64,000 nt of DNA from Thermomicrobium sp. (GTDB taxonomy: Bacteria > Chloroflexota > Chloroflexia > Thermomicrobiales > Thermomicrobiaceae): the NCBI GenBank assembly GCA_025060175.1, contig JANXBE010000001.1:1-64000 (forward strand). The letters are read 5' to 3'. The notes under the pieces are model-generated. The model saw nothing but the letters and a program-made list of their open reading frames with translations, was not told the DNA's origin and searched no databases. Shown piece by piece: positions 7,216 through 15,834 of the stretch. Made by a program: the position numbers and the translations under genes. The first letter of the stretch is position 1. The number at the start of each line of letters is the position of its first letter.

Positions 7216-8931
7216 CTACGGCACCGTCTCTGTCCGGGCTGTGAGACGGCGATGGAGCGCCCGGAGATCCTCGAGCTGCGCGCGGGCTGCCGCATCGGCG
7301 GGGTCGAGGGCCGCGAGTTGTTCGGCCGCCACGAGCGCTTCGTCCAGGCGACGCGCCTGTAATGCGGTCTGGATCGCTGTCCACAGCTGGTGTCGAGCGC
7401 GATCCGGTTGACCAGCACGCAGGAGAGCGGTCGCGGCGGCGATATGGCGGGCCGGGTTCGTCGGATCGGTCTCAGCCAGCATTTCGGCAACGAGCGCGAG
7501 ACGGGTGCGATCATCGGCGAGTTCAGCCAGAGCGGCGGCCCGTTCGAGCAGCATGCGCTCCGCTGCTCGATCTCCGCGGCTCGCTGCTCGTTGGGCCGTC
7601 GCGAGGAGCGTATCGATCGCTCTGGTCGGTTGTCCAGCTCGGGTGTCCGTCGTGACCAGGAACTCGAGCGCTTCCCGGTCGTGAGGATCCAGTTGGACCA
7701 GTGCCCGCAGCGTCCGGAGTAACCCTGGGCGGTCGTTGCGGAGGCGGCACAGCTGCGCTGCGAGCCGCGCGACTTGGATCGCCGCCCTGGTGTGGCCCAC
7801 GAGGTCCAATCGGTGTGCCAATTCGAGGAGTTCCGGCAGCGTCGGTTGAAGCGCATGAAGCAGCGAGAGGGCTCGTTGGGACAACCGTTCACTGCTGACA
7901 CAGAGTGCGTACTCGACGATCGAGAGGGGTTCGATGGTCGGGAGCAACGCACGAGCGACCTCGGTGGACTTCTCGGCGGCCGCGATCGACGCGAACAGTT
8001 CAAGGAGTAGGGTCTCGATTTCTGGCGTGACGGAGGTCGGCGGAATCCATCGGACGGCGAGCAGCGCGACGAGGTGACGTTCGACCGGTGAATGCGGCGT
8101 TGGGACAGACAACAAGTGTTGCGCGAGTGGCGCGAGATCGACGGAATCGTCCCCGACGAGGAGCGCGAGCAGGAGCGTGCGGGGCGATGGCTTGTGGAGA
8201 TACTCGGTCGCGGCGAGACTCTTGAGGTGGCGAACTTCGCTCGGTTCGATCGCGTTTCGGCGGAGGGGCTCGAGCACAGCGTGGAGCATGCTCCAGCAGA
8301 GCGGCTCCGGAGCAGCTGCGGCGAGCTTGAGCGCGGTCGCTCGCTGCCAGGGCGTTGGCAATTCGCTGCTCGGTGGAGGAGCGGTCAGCAGGTGATGCAG
8401 AAGTCCTTCGTCGGGAGTTTCGAGCGCGAGTGTGGCGAGACACCACCAAGACTCCGGTTCGAGCGGAAAGCGCGCGAACCACTCGGCGGCGAGCTCGCGC
8501 GCGACTGCGCGTGCACCGTTCTCGGCTAGCCGGTGCACAACGAGAGGCAGAAACGCGCGTCGCACTGGCGCTAGCCCGGCGAGGAGGCGCTGGCCGAGGT
8601 CGGGTAGGGAGTCGAGGTCAGGATCGAGGAGCCACGAGAGGGCACTCGATTCGGTCGGGCCGCTCCAATTCGGTTCCAACGCGTTCCGCCGTTGGATCGA
8701 TCGCCAGAGGAGCCGGGCCTGCTGCGGGCGGTCTTGCAGCAGATTGAACAGGGCGAGCGCGAGATATGGAGCGGGAAAGTCGGGTGTCGTGGCGATCGCC
8801 TCCAGGAGTCCATCGAGCACGCATCCCCATGCACCGCGTCGAGCCCATAGAGGGAGGCGGTCGAGTGTTGGTAGAGACAGATGCTCGAGTTCCCAGTACC
8901 GGAGAATGGCTGCTTTCGTCGCCGACACCAT
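7216..8931 (-). CDS. Helical-repeat (TPR-like) protein of unknown function
   Basis: A 571-residue protein, very rich in Ala, Leu and Arg and predicted to be all helical. Its C-terminal third has repeating ~34-residue units such as LVTTDTRAGQPTRAIDTLLATA and AATALLRAGQPDRARHQLWTA, with alanines spaced as in tetratricopeptide repeats. No signal peptide, membrane segment or catalytic motif is visible. It lies between the helicase-loader ATPase (105-base gap) and cdaA (113-base gap), all on the same strand. I do not recognise a function; a scaffold role is the usual guess for such proteins. Confidence 0.8.
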   Translation of the reverse strand: MVSATKAAILRYWELEHLSLPTLDRLPLWARRGAWGCVLDGLLEAIATTPDFPAPYLALALFNLLQDRPQQARLLWRSIQRRNALEPNWSGPTESSALSWLLDPDLDSLPDLGQRLLAGLAPVRRAFLPLVVHRLAENGARAVARELAAEWFARFPLEPESWWCLATLALETPDEGLLHHLLTAPPPSSELPTPWQRATALKLAAAAPEPLCWSMLHAVLEPLRRNAIEPSEVRHLKSLAATEYLHKPSPRTLLLALLVGDDSVDLAPLAQHLLSVPTPHSPVERHLVALLAVRWIPPTSVTPEIETLLLELFASIAAAEKSTEVARALLPTIEPLSIVEYALCVSSERLSQRALSLLHALQPTLPELLELAHRLDLVGHTRAAIQVARLAAQLCRLRNDRPGLLRTLRALVQLDPHDREALEFLVTTDTRAGQPTRAIDTLLATAQRAASRGDRAAERMLLERAAALAELADDRTRLALVAEMLAETDPTNPARHIAAATALLRAGQPDRARHQLWTAIQTALQARRLDEALVAAEQLAALDPADAAARAQLEDLRALHRRLTARTETVP

Positions 8932-9036
8932 GCGTGCGTCCTATCGCTCGCGGCCAAGTCGAGGGACGCTCACCCGCCCGGCGTTGCGGTCCCTACTGAC
9001 AAAGAACGGCAGACGAGTGACGGAGTTGGAGTCCCA

Positions 9037-9855
9037 TCACTGCGGTAGTCGGGAGCGACGCAAACGGTAGTCTCCGGCTCGAATGAAGACGGCGCGACAG
9101 ATCGCGCGGTCACACAACCGCGATCGGATGCGCTCGTCCAGATCGTCGAGGTCGCGGTTCGTGGTGATGACCGTCGGCTTACGCTGATTGTATCGGTAGT
9201 TGATGATCTGGAAGAGCTTCTCGGTCGCCCACGGTGTGGTGTGTTCGGTCCCGAGATCGTCGAGGACGAGTAATCCGGCGTTCCGGACTTGTTCGAACCG
9301 GGTGTCGTAGCTCTCGCTCCGGTCTGGTGCGAAGGTCGCGCGGAGATAGTCGAGGAGATCGGGAACGACGGTGAAGAGCGGTAGCAGACGCTGATGGTGC
9401 AGGACATAGTTTGCGATCGCGGCAGCCAGGTGCGTCTTGCCGCACCCGAATCCACCCATCAGGAGCAGCCAGCCGTCGGGGTTGCGTGCGTACTCGAGAG
9501 CGATCCGATACGCATCGCCGACTCCAGGTACCGAAGGATCGAAGCTTTCGAAGGTCCAATCTTCGAGTTGCTCGAGGCCACTCAGCTCGAGGTATTGGCG
9601 AAGGAGCTTCGACTCGCGCTCGCGGATCTTGCACTCGCAGGGGATGATACGTCCGAAATTGGGATGACCGACCGGGACGTCCAACCGGAGGTAGCCAGCG
9701 CCGCGACAAATTGGGCAGCCGTCTTGGGTCCCTGGGGCGAGGGATGCCCCTGCCGAGGAGTCATTCTGGGTCGTTGAAGAGCGGGGCGTATTTACCCCGG
9801 AGGTATTTCTCCGGATCGAGTTGACGAGCGCGTTGATCTCGCGAATGGGCTTCAT
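9037..9855 (-). CDS. DnaC/DnaI-type helicase-loader AAA+ ATPase
   Basis: 272 residues from ATG 9855. An N-terminal zinc-binding motif (C47/C50 in DGCPICRGAGYL and C73/C75 in IPCECK) precedes an AAA+ domain with Walker A GGFGCGKTHLA, Walker B LLVLDDLG and sensor ITTNRDL, as in DnaI, DnaC and IstB-like loaders. These load hexameric DnaB onto DNA. dnaB lies two genes upstream, supporting a replication role over a transposition role. The start is preceded by GAAGGGCGG and overlaps the DnaD-like gene by 95 bases; no start codon follows the overlap before the zinc motif. Confidence 0.88.
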   Translation of the reverse strand: MKPIREINALVNSIRRNTSGVNTPRSSTTQNDSSAGASLAPGTQDGCPICRGAGYLRLDVPVGHPNFGRIIPCECKIRERESKLLRQYLELSGLEQLEDWTFESFDPSVPGVGDAYRIALEYARNPDGWLLLMGGFGCGKTHLAAAIANYVLHHQRLLPLFTVVPDLLDYLRATFAPDRSESYDTRFEQVRNAGLLVLDDLGTEHTTPWATEKLFQIINYRYNQRKPTVITTNRDLDDLDERIRSRLCDRAICRAVFIRAGDYRLRRSRLPQ

Positions 9856-10468
9856 CGTGCCGCCCTTCGGTCGCCCATCGTTCGAGGATCCGCTGGATAT
9901 AGCGCCAGTTGCGGCGTCCGTAGTGTACCGCTTCGGTGATGGCTGCCTCAACCCAGGAGGCGGGAAACTGTTCCAACGCGTCGGCCAGCTGCTCGGCGAT
10001 CAACGGCGTCAAGGGGCCGATATTCTGTTCATAGAGTGCGAACGCATTCGGCCGTTCGACGGTGACGCGCTCGACCGCCCCCTGGCGAGTGGGCAACAAG
10101 GAGACGGGAGCGCGACGAGCGAGCGCGATCGTTTCCGGCGTCGCGAGTGCGACCCAGTCGGTCGTCGTCCCGCGCTGGTTCGTCGTTCGGAGTAGCACGA
10201 GGAATCCGCGAGCGACTGCCACGTTGACGGCACGGAGGAGTTCCGATTCCGGGTCACGGTCCGTGCCACGAGGCCGTAGAGCCCGTCGTAGTCCAGGGTC
10301 AGCGGACAGTGTCGCCAACGGAACCGCTGACGCACCGGCGCGTGCCGTGAGACGAGCGACCGTCAACACGACTTTGACCGTGTCGAGGTCGTGTGCCGCG
10401 GTCACCAAGCGATCTGCCAGCTCGACCGGGAGACAGTACGAACTTTCCGACAGCAGCTTGGCATCCAT
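9761..10468 (-). CDS. DnaD-domain replication initiation protein
   Basis: 235 residues. The C-terminal part carries a DnaD/DnaB2 domain: NAFALYEQNIGPLTPLIAEQ, then WVEAAITEAVHYGRRNWRYI and QRILERW, followed by a short tail ending KYLRGKYAPLF as in other DnaD proteins. The N-terminal half is probably a winged-helix domain. In Firmicutes, DnaD works with DnaI in primosome assembly. Here it sits between dnaB (14-base gap) and the loader ATPase (95-base overlap), so the same role is likely. Confidence 0.85.
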   Translation of the reverse strand: MDAKLLSESSYCLPVELADRLVTAAHDLDTVKVVLTVARLTARAGASAVPLATLSADPGLRRALRPRGTDRDPESELLRAVNVAVARGFLVLLRTTNQRGTTTDWVALATPETIALARRAPVSLLPTRQGAVERVTVERPNAFALYEQNIGPLTPLIAEQLADALEQFPASWVEAAITEAVHYGRRNWRYIQRILERWATEGRHDEAHSRDQRARQLDPEKYLRGKYAPLFNDPE

Positions 10469-10482
10469 CCTGTCGCTCCCGC

Positions 10483-11835
10483 TCAGGTCCCCGGCTCTCG
10501 ATAGAGTTCGAGGTCGGCGAAACGCGCCGTGCGCTCGAAGAAGCGAAGGTGAACCGTATCGGTCGGACCGTTCCGATGCTTGGCGACGATGATCTCGGCG
10601 ATCCCGCGGCGATCGGTGTCCGGATTGTAGATCTCATCGCGATAGATGAAGATGACGACATCGGCGTCCTGCTCGAGGCTTCCGCTCTCCCGGAGATCAC
10701 TCAGGAGGGGCCGATGATCGGTGCGCGTTTCGACAGCGCGCGATAGTTGGGAGAGGGCCAGAACCGGGACGTTGAGTTCGCGTGCCAGTGCCTTGAGTCC
10801 ACGAGAGATTTCGGAAATCTCTTGGACACGATTTTCGGCACGACGAGCATGCATGAGTTGCAAATAGTCCACGATGACGAGGTCGAGTCCATGCTCCGCC
10901 ATGAGTCGTCGGGCCTTGCTCCGAAGCTCCATAACGCTGATGCCTGGCGTATCGTCGATGAAGATCTTCGCCTCAGCGAGGCGACCGAAGGCACGGGAGA
11001 TCGCGTCCCACTCGTGTTCCTCGATGTAGCCCAGCCGTAACCGGTGTGTATCGATCCCGGTTTCCATGGCCAGCAGTCGTTGTACGAGCTGTTCGGCCGA
11101 CATCTCGAGGCTGAAGAGCCCGACGACCTTCCCTGCCTTGACCGCAGCATGGTGGGCGATGCTCAACTGAAACGATGTCTTCCCGACCGAGGGTCGGGCT
11201 GCCAGGATGATGAGATCGGAACGCTGCAGCCCCCCGGTGAGCTTGTCGAGGTCAGCGAAGCCGGTCGGGACACCGATCACCTCGCCGCGATGGTGCTGAA
11301 TGTAATCAAGCTTTTCGAAGAATTGCTCCAAGACCTGACCGACCGAAACGAAGTCGCGGCTCGCGCGGCGCTGGGACACATCGAAGACGAGCCGCTCCGC
11401 TCGTTCGATCGCCTCGTCCGCATCGATGCGCTCGTCGAAGCCCAGACGCACGATCTCCGTGCCAGCGCCGATGAGACGCCGCAGTGTCGCCGTGCGCTCG
11501 ACGATCCGCGCGTAATACTCGACATGGACAGCACTCGGCACGACGCTCAGCAGCTCGGTGAGGTAGGCCACACCGCCGGCGTCCTCGAGTCGGCCAGTTC
11601 GTTCGAGCTCGTCGACGACGGTGACGAAATCGGCCGGCACGCGACGGTTATACAGATCGAGGAGCGCTTCGTAGATGATGCTGTGACTACCCCGGAAGAA
11701 ATCGTCGGGACGCAAAAAGGACGCGACGCGAATGATCGCATCGCGGTCGATCAGGAGACTGCCCAGCACGGCTTGCTCGGCCTCGATGTTGTGGGGCGGT
11801 AACCGTTCCGTCGCCTCAGCAGCCGTGCTTGCCAT
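10483..11835 (-). CDS. dnaB: Replicative DNA helicase DnaB
   Basis: 450 residues, the normal length. The N-terminal domain starts [18 protein letters not shown]. The RecA-like domain has Walker [13 protein letters not shown]1a [17 protein letters not shown], Walker [12 protein letters not shown], and [15 protein letters not shown] with the conserved [13 protein letters not shown]. It unwinds DNA at the fork. rplI precedes it by 12 bases and the two loader genes follow. No intein is present, which is worth noting because dnaB is a frequent intein host. Confidence 0.97.
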   Translation of the reverse strand: MASTAAEATERLPPHNIEAEQAVLGSLLIDRDAIIRVASFLRPDDFFRGSHSIIYEALLDLYNRRVPADFVTVVDELERTGRLEDAGGVAYLTELLSVVPSAVHVEYYARIVERTATLRRLIGAGTEIVRLGFDERIDADEAIERAERLVFDVSQRRASRDFVSVGQVLEQFFEKLDYIQHHRGEVIGVPTGFADLDKLTGGLQRSDLIILAARPSVGKTSFQLSIAHHAAVKAGKVVGLFSLEMSAEQLVQRLLAMETGIDTHRLRLGYIEEHEWDAISRAFGRLAEAKIFIDDTPGISVMELRSKARRLMAEHGLDLVIVDYLQLMHARRAENRVQEISEISRGLKALARELNVPVLALSQLSRAVETRTDHRPLLSDLRESGSLEQDADVVIFIYRDEIYNPDTDRRGIAEIIVAKHRNGPTDTVHLRFFERTARFADLELYREPGT

Positions 11836-11847
11836 GGTGTCCCCCGC

Positions 11848-12315
11848 TCACTGGCTCTGCTCGGACGATTCCTCCGGCACGACCTCGACGATGACCGTGG
11901 GGCGAAGACGACCGACGAGATGGATGGAGACGCGGTGCTCGCCGAGCGAACGGATCGGGTCCGTGAGTTCGACGGCCCGCCGATCGATCTCGTGTCCCAC
12001 GAGCCGGCTAACCCGTTCGGCAATATCACGTGCAGTGATCGATCCGTAGAGACGTCCGCTCTCCCCGACTCGCGCTGGAATCACCACGCGCAGCCCCTCG
12101 AGGCGCTGCGCCAGGTCACGCAGGGCTCGCTCCGCCTTCTCGACTTTCCGGCGCTGCGCCGCGAGCCGTGCCTCTGCGACCGCTACACGCTCCGGCGTGG
12201 CCGGTTCCGCGAGCCGCCGCGGGATCAAATAGTTGCGTGCGAAACCGTCCGAAACCTCGTGGACCGTCCCGGCTTGCCCGACGTTGGGGACATCGCGGAG
12301 CAGAACGACCTTCAT
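11848..12315 (-). CDS. rplI: 50S ribosomal protein L9
   Basis: 155 residues from ATG 12315 (MKVVLLRDVPNVGQAGTVHE), with the N-terminal rRNA-binding motif GFARNYLIPRRLAEPAT, the long connecting helix, and a C-terminal domain (GRLYGSITARDIAE). The start is fixed by GGGAGAGAGG about five bases upstream; the extra in-frame upstream codons cover the promoter leader. rplI next to dnaB is a common bacterial pairing. Confidence 0.96.
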   Translation of the reverse strand: MKVVLLRDVPNVGQAGTVHEVSDGFARNYLIPRRLAEPATPERVAVAEARLAAQRRKVEKAERALRDLAQRLEGLRVVIPARVGESGRLYGSITARDIAERVSRLVGHEIDRRAVELTDPIRSLGEHRVSIHLVGRLRPTVIVEVVPEESSEQSQ

Positions 12316-12348
12316 CGCCTCTCTCCCGTTTCTGGCTCTCGAGCCCAG

Positions 12349-12364
12349 GGGTGTTCGTACACCC
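12349..12364 (-). promoter_or_regulatory. Palindromic element in the rplI-dnaB leader
   Basis: Plus-strand GGGTGT-TCGT-ACACCC, a perfect 6-bp inverted repeat with a 4-base centre, lies between the -10 box and the rplI ribosome site. Fourteen of its bases (12349-12362) recur exactly in the dnaN leader at 36711-36724. It is a candidate operator or leader hairpin; the binding factor is unknown. Confidence 0.5.
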
Positions 12365-12381
12365 AAGAGACTACCCAGTCA

Positions 12382-12411
12382 ACTATACCGAGCAGCTGAC
12401 GAGGATCGCAA
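12382..12411 (-). promoter_or_regulatory. Promoter of the rplI-dnaB operon
   Basis: On the minus strand, TTGCGA (12406-12411) and TATAGT (12382-12387) are 18 bases apart, a good sigma-70 type promoter. Transcription would start near 12375, about 60 bases before rplI. Confidence 0.75.
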
Positions 12412-12788
12412 TTTTGCCTGTTTGGCAGTGACGGCGGGTTGTCCTCGAGTGGTATGGCGCAGCGCGCGATCGTTACTGGACAGGGCCACTTCGAGGCGCA
12501 GACCGTCGTCGGTTGTGGAAGTCGTGCGGTCGGCAGACGTCGATCGCGACGGTGGAGAGCGGAAGTCGGGCAGGGGGGGATGTCCCGTACTGTGGTCCAC
12601 AAAGCGGACGCCGGTTTCTCTCGACCGCGACCCGAGGAGCGCCGCCACGGGAGCCAATCGTCGGTCGACGATGGCTGCCACGCCTCAGCCGTCCTTTGGC
12701 CGATCGCCGACTCGCTCGCAGCTGCGTTCCGAGGGTGCGGAGGCGGAACTCGGCTCCCGTCCGGGAACGAGGCGGATCGGCCAGATCG
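12412..12788. other. Intergenic, no gene seen
   Basis: About 380 bases between the divergent rplI and DUF4258 promoters. Open frames here translate into Arg/Ser-rich strings without family features, and I see no RNA gene or strong hairpin. Confidence 0.5.
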
Positions 12789-12818
12789 TTGTCACATGAC
12801 GATCAGTTATGGTATAAT
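12789..12818 (+). promoter_or_regulatory. Promoter of the DUF4258-like gene
   Basis: TTGTCA (12789-12794) and a perfect TATAAT (12813-12818) are 18 bases apart. The start of transcription would be near 12825, giving a leader of under 20-30 bases. Confidence 0.75.
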
Positions 12819-12842
12819 TGTCGTCCTTCGCGGGGAAAGGCG

Positions 12843-13184
12843 GTGCAATCGCGGGTGGAAAGGAGTGTACCCATCGTCGGGAAAGTCCTTCGACTCACGG
12901 AGCATGCGGTCGAGCGTTGTGCACAACGTGCGATCCGGATCGAACACCTCGAGTTCGCCATCGAGCATGGGCGGGTCTTTCAGGGACCAGAGTGTTTCGT
13001 GGTGTTCTTCGGCAAGCACGAAGTCAAGCGCCACCGGTGGCTCGGCAGTTGGGTCGAGCATCTCGATGGGCTCACGATCATTCTGCAGAAGGACGCTGGC
13101 TCGGTACTGACCGCCTACAAGAATCGGGGCGGTCCGCGACGAGCAGGGCGTAAGCGCGACGCGCTGCTCGCGGACGCGGCGTAG
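12843..13184 (+). CDS. DUF4258-like small protein
   Basis: About 113 residues if it starts at GTG 12843, or four fewer at GTG 12855; no ATG fits, and GGGGAAAGG at 12832-12840 is the only ribosome-site candidate. The core reads LRLTEHAVERCAQRAI, then FAIEHGRVFQGPECFVVFFG and GLTIILQKDAGSVLTAYK. This H..R..R plus late TAY pattern is that of DUF4258, a RelE-like fold seen in some toxin genes. No antitoxin partner lies beside it. A basic tail (RRAGRKRDALL) follows. It is monocistronic, so function is unknown. Confidence 0.7.
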   Translation: MQSRVERSVPIVGKVLRLTEHAVERCAQRAIRIEHLEFAIEHGRVFQGPECFVVFFGKHEVKRHRWLGSWVEHLDGLTIILQKDAGSVLTAYKNRGGPRRAGRKRDALLADAA

Positions 13185-13236
13185 CAGAGCGGCGACGATC
13201 GGCATCGTCGGTTGCACCGCTCCCTTTCCCCGCTCG

Positions 13237-13998
13237 TCATTCCGCTTCGGACAACAGGCGCCGGACGACCTCGTAAAGAGCGATCGAGCCGGCGACTGCG
13301 GCGTTGAGCGAGGTGACGCGGCCGAACATCGGAATCATCACGCGGACATCGGCGCGTTGGAGGAGCACCGGCGAGAGTCCCCGCCCCTCGGACCCGACGA
13401 GTAAGGCGAGGGGAAGCGGGAGCGGCGCTGCGAACAGCGATTGTGCTTGCGCTCCTGCTTCCAATGCGATGATCCAAAAGCCACGTTCGCGGAGATCGTC
13501 CACGGCTCGCCCGAGGTTGGTCACGAGTGCGACCCGCACATGCTCGACCGCTCCGGCCGACGCGTTGACGACTGCGGGGCTGATCGGGGCTGCGCGTCTC
13601 TCCGGAAGAATCACCCCCTGAACTCCGACCGCCTCGGCTGTTCGCAAGAGCGTCGCGATGTTTTGCGGGTCTTGCACGTGATCGAGTACGAGGACGATGC
13701 TGGTGGGATCGGTGACGCACACGTCGTCCAGTGGCACGTACGGATAGGGACTCGTCTCCAGAACGACACCCTGGTGGTTGACCGGACCGACGATGCGATC
13801 GAGTTCGGCGCGGGACACCACCTGCACCGGCACGCCGCGTGCCCGTGCCTGGTCGATCAACGTGGCGATGCGTGACTGACTCTCGAGGCCAGCGGCAACG
13901 AGCATCCGCCGATGACGTCGTCGACCGCGCAGGGCCTCCGCGACGGCATTGCGTCCATAGAGGAATTCGCTGACTCGTCCCGGTTGCAGCCGCCTCAT
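13237..13998 (-). CDS. rlmB: TrmH/SpoU-family RNA 2'-O-methyltransferase (RlmB-like)
   Basis: 253 residues from ATG 13998. An N-terminal substrate-binding domain starts [15 protein letters not shown]. The SPOUT domain shows motif 1 [20 protein letters not shown], motif 2 [12 protein letters not shown] and motif 3 [22 protein letters not shown], the trefoil-knot SAM site. RlmB methylates G2251 of 23S rRNA; the exact target here is inferred. ATG overlaps the cysS stop in ATGA. The cysS-rlmB pair is conserved in many bacteria. Confidence 0.88.
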   Translation of the reverse strand: MRRLQPGRVSEFLYGRNAVAEALRGRRRHRRMLVAAGLESQSRIATLIDQARARGVPVQVVSRAELDRIVGPVNHQGVVLETSPYPYVPLDDVCVTDPTSIVLVLDHVQDPQNIATLLRTAEAVGVQGVILPERRAAPISPAVVNASAGAVEHVRVALVTNLGRAVDDLRERGFWIIALEAGAQAQSLFAAPLPLPLALLVGSEGRGLSPVLLQRADVRVMIPMFGRVTSLNAAVAGSIALYEVVRRLLSEAE

Positions 13999-15389
13999 GC
14001 CCAGTGCCAGGTCGTCCCGGACGGTGTGTCCTCGACCACCACGCCGAGTTCGTTCAGGCGACTGCGGATGAGGTCGGCCAATGGCCACTGCTTGTCGGCG
14101 CGCAGACGGTCACGCACGTCGAGGAGAAGTTCGACGAACGGTTCGGCTGCGTGCTGGTGCGATGGATGGTCATCGAACCGGAAGCCGAGGACGCTCGCGA
14201 GCTCGCGAAGCGTCGCTTGCGCATACCGGATCGCGACGAGCGACTCCTCGGCGGCACGGGCGCGGTTAATGGCACGGGCCAGTTCGAAGAGTCGCGCCAG
14301 GGCTGCGGGCGTATTGAAGTCGTCGTCCATCGTGTCACGGAAGCTCTGCCGCGTCTGGTCGGCGAGTGTCGCCAGGGCGTGGTCGGGACGGGGTGGAGCG
14401 TCCACATCGGCGCCACGGAGTGCCTGGCGAAGCCGTTCGAACCCGCGCGACGCAGCCTCGAAAGCCTCCGCCGTGAACGTGAGGGGGCTCCGATAGTGGG
14501 AACTGAGGACCAACAGGCGAAACGGACCAGCCCCGCCTTGGGCCAGCAACTCGCGGATGGTGATCAGATTGCCGATCGATTTACTCATCTTTTCGCCGCC
14601 GAGTTGCAACAGGCCGTTGTGCAGCCAGTAGCGGACGAACGGCTTCTTACCAGTGAACGCTTCCGACTGGGCGATTTCGTTCTCGTGGTGCGGGAATATG
14701 AGATCAGCACCACCGCCGTGGATATCGATCTGGTCCCCGAGGTGTCGGTAGATCATGGCACTGCATTCGATGTGCCAGCCCGGTCTCCCGGCCCCCCAGG
14801 GACTTTCCCAGGCCGGCTCGCCTGGTTTCGCCCGCTTCCAGAGGGCAAAGTCCATCGGGTGTTCCTTGCGTGGATCCACCTCTACACGAGCACCGGCGAG
14901 CATCTCGTCCAGGGTACGATGCGACAGTTTCCCGTATTCAGGAAACGAGAGGATCCGGAAATAGACATCGCCGTCGACAACGTAGGCATGGCCTTTGCGG
15001 AGTAGCCCTTCGACCATCGCGATGATCGTGGGAATCTCGTGCGTCGCGCGCGGATAGATCGTCGCTGGCTTGATGTTCAGTGCTGCGGTTTCGTCCAGCC
15101 AGGCATCGATGAGCTGTTCAGCGAGCTCGGTCGGTGGAATACCGAGCGTGGCGGCACGCTGGATGATCTTGTCATCCACGTCAGTGAAGTTCATGGCGAA
15201 CGTCACGCGGTAGCCGGAATACTCGAGGTAGCGTCGGATCATATCGAAGACGATGGCTGACATGGCATGGCCGATGTGCGCATCCGCGTACACGGTGGGC
15301 CCGCAGACGTACATCCGGACGTGACCAGGCTCGAGTGGTTCGAAGCGTTCCTTCTCCCGACTCAGGGTATTGGTCACGTACAAAGCCAT
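13995..15389 (-). CDS. cysS: Cysteinyl-tRNA synthetase
   Basis: 464 residues from ATG 15389 ([16 protein letters not shown]). Class I signatures are present: [16 protein letters not shown] with zinc ligand C29 and the HIGH motif, further zinc-site residues in GWHIECSAM and [13 protein letters not shown], and KMSKS in [11 protein letters not shown]. It charges tRNA-Cys with cysteine. The start is supported by GAGAGGA about nine bases upstream. rlmB overlaps its stop by four bases. Confidence 0.97.
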   Translation of the reverse strand: MALYVTNTLSREKERFEPLEPGHVRMYVCGPTVYADAHIGHAMSAIVFDMIRRYLEYSGYRVTFAMNFTDVDDKIIQRAATLGIPPTELAEQLIDAWLDETAALNIKPATIYPRATHEIPTIIAMVEGLLRKGHAYVVDGDVYFRILSFPEYGKLSHRTLDEMLAGARVEVDPRKEHPMDFALWKRAKPGEPAWESPWGAGRPGWHIECSAMIYRHLGDQIDIHGGGADLIFPHHENEIAQSEAFTGKKPFVRYWLHNGLLQLGGEKMSKSIGNLITIRELLAQGGAGPFRLLVLSSHYRSPLTFTAEAFEAASRGFERLRQALRGADVDAPPRPDHALATLADQTRQSFRDTMDDDFNTPAALARLFELARAINRARAAEESLVAIRYAQATLRELASVLGFRFDDHPSHQHAAEPFVELLLDVRDRLRADKQWPLADLIRSRLNELGVVVEDTPSGTTWHWA

Positions 15390-15460
15390 CGATACGTTCC
15401 TCTCACCACGCCGCACGATGCGGTTTTCATACGAGGATACCCGAACCGGAGCGGATGACG

Positions 15461-15492
15461 AAAAGGGCGGGCGATCGACCGATCGCCCGCCC
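15461..15492 (-). terminator. Intrinsic terminator after fmdB-like gene
   Basis: On the minus strand GGGCGGGCGATCG (15492-15480) pairs with CGATCGCCCGCCC (15477-15465), a 13-bp stem, followed by TTTT at 15464-15461. It lies 18 bases beyond the fmdB-like stop and separates it from cysS. Confidence 0.85.
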
Positions 15493-15509
15493 TGCGCTCC
15501 CGGAGCGAT

Positions 15510-15755
15510 TCAGTCCTTGTTGGAGGTCGAGGAAACAGCCTCCGATTTGCTCTCGCTTTTCCCGTCGCCACTCGTGCTGCGTTTGTAGTCGGTGATATAG
15601 AAACCGGAGCCCTTGAAGATGATCCCGGCGGGGAAGAGCAGCCGACGGACGGTCTGTCCACACTTCGGGCACGTGGCGACTGGTTCATCGGAGAACCGTT
15701 GCTTGACTTCAAAACGGTGCCCACAACTCGCACATGCGTACTCGTAGATCGGCAT
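15510..15755 (-). CDS. FmdB-family zinc-ribbon protein
   Basis: 81 residues: MPIYEYACASCGHRFEVKQR with a first CxxC (C8/C11), a second in ATCPKCGQTVRRL, then FKGSGFYITDYKR, which is the complete FmdB/CxxC putative regulatory pattern. The Ser/Lys-rich tail looks disordered. Members are common but biochemically uncharacterised. GGAGGGG seven bases upstream supports the start. It has its own promoter and terminator. Confidence 0.9.
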   Translation of the reverse strand: MPIYEYACASCGHRFEVKQRFSDEPVATCPKCGQTVRRLLFPAGIIFKGSGFYITDYKRSTSGDGKSESKSEAVSSTSNKD

Positions 15756-15802
15756 CGACCACCCCTCCTCGGCGTCTCAACGCCGTCGCGTTCACGCTCG
15801 GA

Positions 15803-15831
15803 ATTGTAGTCGAGGGAGGCACGTTGAGCAA
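15803..15831 (-). promoter_or_regulatory. Promoter of fmdB-like gene
   Basis: On the minus strand TTGCTC (15826-15831) and TACAAT (15803-15808) are 17 bases apart. The element lies directly after the polA stop. Confidence 0.7.
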
Positions 15832-15834
15832 CTC

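Noticed and set aside
12349-12364. LexA (SOS) box
   Set aside because: The element has GTTC next to GTAC, not the CGAAC-N4-GTTCG arrangement of Gram-positive LexA boxes; a different factor is more likely.
15461-15492. Regulatory RNA between fmdB-like and cysS
   Set aside because: The structure is a simple perfect hairpin followed by TTTT in the right orientation for a terminator.
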